This document shows, piece after piece, positions 6,994 to 8,978 of a stretch of DNA of 8,978 nt (position 1 is the first letter of the stretch; each line of letters begins with the position of its first letter). Source of the stretch: Oscillospiraceae bacterium. Its GTDB lineage: Bacteria; Bacillota_A; Clostridia; Oscillospirales; WRJC01. The notes beneath the pieces were generated by a model, which worked only from the letters and a program-made list of their open reading frames with translations, was not told the origin of the DNA and did no database searches. The translations under genes were made by a program, and so were the position numbers. The stretch spans positions 1 to 8,978 of the forward strand of contig WQXD01000142.1 of assembly GCA_009785015.1 (NCBI GenBank), written 5' to 3'.

Positions 6994-8289
6994 AAGAGCC
7001 AGTATTTTCGCCTCATCCTTGTGCCCCGGATAATCCCTGGTAAAAGCGTCGATCATCGACTGTGTCGCGCTATTTGGGTTATTCAGGATTTCCGCCGACA
7101 GGGTGCCGTCGGCGCGTATGGATGCGATCCATTTGTTTGCGCGTTCTGTCAAATCGTCTATATATGGGGAACTGCCCCATTCCAAGATAAAATTGTTCAA
7201 TGCGGGTATTGTTTTGGTATTTACCGCTGCGTTATATGCAGTTGTCGCTTTTGATTTCTGCTCAATTCCGTACAACCGCTCGTATTCCGCTTTGGCTTCG
7301 GATGTATGTTTCGCGCCGGCGAATTTCATGTAGGTGTCATATCCCGTCATTGTTTTTTGCGCGAGAGTCTGCTTCCAATAGGCTTCGTCCACTTCAATGA
7401 GCTTATTTTCGCAGTCGAGAAAATTACCCAGCGCCTTAAACTTGTCATACGCCCCGGTAAAGTCGTTTCGCTTCAAAGTCGCAGCCGCGTCGTTATATTT
7501 GATATGCCGGGCCGTTTCGTCAGATCGCTCGCTGCTGTCACGATAATTTTGTTTTGTCAGTTCGATGAAAATATTTTCGGCGGCGGCGTAGTCCGCGTTT
7601 TTGAAATATTCGTCGGCAAGCTCATACTTGACCTCGAGAACTTTTACCGGCGAATCGCTGTAACTGCCCAGCTCCTCAAACGCGCTTATCGCTTTGCTGT
7701 AGTCTCCGCCTTTGAAATATGTGCCGGCTAACGCGTATTTGACCTCGAGGATTTTTACCGGCGAATTATTGTAATCCCCCAATTCCTCAAAGGCGCTTAT
7801 CGCTTTGCTGTAGTCTCCGCCTTTGAAATATGTGCCGGCCAATACATACTTGACCTCGAGGATTTTTTCCGGCGAATTATTGTAGCTGCCCAGCTCTTCA
7901 AAGGCGTTTATCGCCTTGTTGTAGTCCGCGCTTTTGAAATATGTGTCGGCCAATGCGTACTTGGCTTCGAGGATTTTTTCCGGTGAATTATTGTAGCTGC
8001 CCAATTTTTCAAATGCGGCTATCGCTTTTTCAAATTTGCCTTCGGCGAGCATGGTTTCCGCTTCGGCATATGGTATGACATGCTTCGTCAGTTCCTGTAT
8101 TTTATCTTTAGCATCGCGGAAATCTTCTATCGCCTGGAATCCTGCCAATGCGCCCCGGTAGTCGCCTTCGGCAAACATGGTTTCCGCTTCGCCGTATTTA
8201 GCGGAAGATATGGCGTAGGGTACGGTGACAAACGCCGCGGCGCCGAGTACTACTAATAGTGACGCCAATATAATCAATATTTTTTTCAT
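6484..8289 (-). CDS. Membrane-anchored TPR-like repeat protein with C-terminal Cys/Gln beta module
   Basis: This 601-residue protein begins with a lysine pair and a hydrophobic stretch (4-24), a signal peptide or uncleaved membrane anchor with no lipobox cysteine, so the rest should be outside the cytoplasm. Residues 32-262 hold helical tetratricopeptide-like repeats. Four regular 37-residue units begin at 74, 111, 148 and 185, each with a Tyr start, 'A..AFE.LG.Y' and a Ser-Pro turn, flanked by diverged units at 32 and 222. Residues 263-430 are probably helical and unfamiliar. Residues 433-601 form a beta-rich module with TACMNI (C514) and VTQAAVWIVTDNP (Q557), repeated in the upstream gene. 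The module has one cysteine. The Cys and TQ.AVW motifs recall, but are much closer together than, those of Gram-positive thioester adhesion domains. The ATG has AAAGGA seven to eight bases upstream and lies 33 bases after the upstream gene, so the two are probably co-transcribed. The repeats suggest a protein-binding role; the partner is unknown. Confidence 0.88.
   Translation of the reverse strand: MKKILIILASLLVVLGAAAFVTVPYAISSAKYGEAETMFAEGDYRGALAGFQAIEDFRDAKDKIQELTKHVIPYAEAETMLAEGKFEKAIAAFEKLGSYNNSPEKILEAKYALADTYFKSADYNKAINAFEELGSYNNSPEKILEVKYVLAGTYFKGGDYSKAISAFEELGDYNNSPVKILEVKYALAGTYFKGGDYSKAISAFEELGSYSDSPVKVLEVKYELADEYFKNADYAAAENIFIELTKQNYRDSSERSDETARHIKYNDAAATLKRNDFTGAYDKFKALGNFLDCENKLIEVDEAYWKQTLAQKTMTGYDTYMKFAGAKHTSEAKAEYERLYGIEQKSKATTAYNAAVNTKTIPALNNFILEWGSSPYIDDLTERANKWIASIRADGTLSAEILNNPNSATQSMIDAFTRDYPGHKDEAKILALNKGELLALVQSGTVTVSVVGDSIDFTTVKLTNKSSRDVTVTIPVGLYFAASSGTVQNMTVRASKTVTIRANGSTSVNVATACMNINRNIPNSNDAFSVYSLDKNSKLARVMALLEEKGASYAVTQAAVWIVTDNPNEYDLLNTLVYVGGGRAINENDLAQAREIVRLAG
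7627..8070 (-). repeat. Four 111-base in-frame tandem repeats
   Basis: The units occupy 7960-8070, 7849-7959, 7738-7848 and 7627-7737, each encoding 37 residues of the tetratricopeptide-like array. The third and fourth units (in protein order) are almost identical in DNA, including an exact run of more than 40 bases that covers the codons for GTYFKGGDYSKAISA. The first is the most diverged. This gradient points to recent unequal exchange or slippage at the C-terminal side of the array. Confidence 0.85.
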
Positions 8290-8294
8290 AAAAA

Positions 8295-8301
8295 TTCCTT
8301 T
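8295..8301 (-). promoter_or_regulatory. Ribosome binding site of the TPR-like repeat protein
   Basis: AAAGGAA on the minus strand lies five to six bases before the ATG at 8289, in the 33-base gap after the upstream gene. It fixes the start that yields the lysine pair and hydrophobic signal segment. Confidence 0.65.
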
Positions 8302-8322
8302 CGTTTAATCAACAGGGGCGGA

Positions 8323-8835
8323 TCAACCGGCTAATCTGACAATTTCGCGGGCTTTTTTCAAATCATCTTCGCTTATCGCCCTTCCGCCGCCGGAATATAC
8401 CAATGTGTTTAAGAGATCATAATCGCTTGGGTTGTCCGTGACGATCCAAACCGCCGCCTGTGTGACCGCATATGATGCGTTATTTTCCTCCAACAGCTTC
8501 ATCACGCGCATCAGTTTCGAGTCGGTATCCAAGGCCGAAACGCCGAAGCCGTTATTTGAGCCCGGTATATCCTTCGCGATGTTCATGCAGGCCGTGGCGA
8601 CGCTTATTGATTTGCTTTCGTTGGCCGCGATTGTCACCGTTATCGGTTTTCTGACCACCATGTTCTGGACGCTGCTGCTGTTCGAATTGAAGTATGTTCC
8701 GAGCGGTATAGTCGCCGTAATTTCGCGGTTTGTTTTGTTCGTGAGCTTGACGCTGGTAAAATCAATGCTGTTCCCCGTCACGCTGACCGCTATTACTCCC
8801 GCGTTTATGAGCGCGGATATATCGCCCTCTTTCAA
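8323..8835 (-). other. C-terminal Cys/Gln beta module, copy 2
   Basis: This is the paralogue of the module at 6484-6993, in the same orientation and about 1.84 kb away. It has the same motif order and identical 43-residue spacing between Cys (codon 8587-8589) and Gln (codon 8458-8460). Both end in the identical AREIVRLAG. Confidence 0.8.
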
Positions 8836-8978
8836 TGGTTCGGGTTTCGGCGGGTCCGGCTTTGGCGGTTCGTTCGGCTTCGGCGGTACGGGGTCTTCTC
8901 CGCCGCCCGGCCAACTCACCAGAACGCCATCGGGTGAAAATCCGAATTCTTTCGCGCCGTCGTTCCTGTCGAAAAACA
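8323..8978 (-). CDS. Protein with proline-rich linker and C-terminal Cys/Gln beta module, N-terminus outside window
   Basis: The frame has no stop up to the right edge, so this is the C-terminal 218 codons of a longer protein. A GTG at 8919 could be read as a start, but the codons before it are open and encode FFDRNDGAKEFGFSPDGVLV, and no ribosome binding site precedes it. Counting from that GTG, residues 11-30 form a Pro/Lys linker and residues 29-198 are the beta module also found at the end of the next gene. Its only cysteine (C111, in TACMNI) lies 43 residues before Q154 (in VTQAAVWIV), exactly as in the paralogue. A Pro/Lys linker before a terminal beta module is typical of surface or secreted multidomain proteins, so an N-terminal binding or enzymatic domain probably lies outside the window. 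It ends with TGA 33 bases before the repeat-protein gene and is probably in the same transcript. Function is unknown. Confidence 0.8.
   Translation of the reverse strand, partial: FFDRNDGAKEFGFSPDGVLVSWPGGGEDPVPPKPNEPPKPDPPKPEPLKEGDISALINAGVIAVSVTGNSIDFTSVKLTNKTNREITATIPLGTYFNSNSSSVQNMVVRKPITVTIAANESKSISVATACMNIAKDIPGSNNGFGVSALDTDSKLMRVMKLLEENNASYAVTQAAVWIVTDNPSDYDLLNTLVYSGGGRAISEDDLKKAREIVRLAG
8830..8889 (-). repeat. Proline/lysine-rich linker coding repeat
   Basis: Twenty codons encode PPKPNEPPKPDPPKPEP flanked by Val and Leu-Lys. The plus strand shows the matching low-complexity pattern of gg(c/t)ttcgg units. It is an extended, flexible spacer between an unseen N-terminal part and the beta module, and short repeats of this kind change length easily. 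Confidence 0.7.

Noticed and set aside
7627..8070. Repeat array as a possible CRISPR
   Set aside because: The repeats are 111 bases, contiguous without spacers, and in frame within a coding region, so they are protein repeats.
8323..8919. GTG at 8919 as the true start of the module protein
   Set aside because: The frame stays open to the window edge with ordinary codons before it and no ribosome binding site, so an N-terminally truncated gene is more likely.

Overview
The window holds six protein-coding genes and no RNA gene, CRISPR array, integrase or insertion sequence that I can recognise. Base composition is moderate and looks much the same in all genes. I cannot assign the organism securely. 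The long-form glucose-6-phosphate isomerase has a C-terminal half that reminds me of spirochaete-type enzymes. The tetratricopeptide-like repeats with a Tyr-x-x-Ser-Pro turn, and the membrane kinase-fold protein with zinc knuckles, resemble proteins of anaerobic, often gut-associated bacteria. The plus-strand gene resembles large uncharacterised proteins I associate with Lentisphaerae/Planctomycetes-type genomes. These hints conflict, so I leave the phylum open.

Layout. The left quarter (to 2092, plus strand) is one large, mostly beta-strand protein of unknown function whose 5' end lies outside the window. It meets the next gene tail to tail, and the two stop codons share the bases TTAA. Everything else is on the minus strand. 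Read in the direction of transcription from the right edge, it contains: a secreted-type protein cut by the window edge (8978 to 8323) with a proline-rich linker and a C-terminal beta module; a 601-residue membrane-anchored repeat protein (8289 to 6484) ending in a paralogous copy of that module; a 114-base AT-rich gap; glucose-6-phosphate isomerase (6369 to 4774); a PfkB-family sugar kinase (4741 to 3539); and a membrane Hanks-type kinase-fold protein (3513 to 2089).

How they may work together. The isomerase, PfkB kinase and kinase-fold gene are separated by only 32 and 25 bases and probably form one transcript, possibly starting in the 114-base gap. The first two belong to hexose-phosphate metabolism. 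The third lacks nearly all ATP- and metal-binding residues of a protein kinase and looks like a pseudokinase carrying two membrane segments and zinc knuckles. The two upstream genes probably form a cell-envelope pair, related by duplication of their C-terminal module. That module carries one invariant cysteine and, 43 residues later, a Thr-Gln-Ala-Ala-Val-Trp motif, a combination that suggests, but does not prove, an internal thioester.

The points most worth following up are the pseudokinase, the Cys/Gln module and the nearly identical 111-base tandem repeats in the repeat protein.
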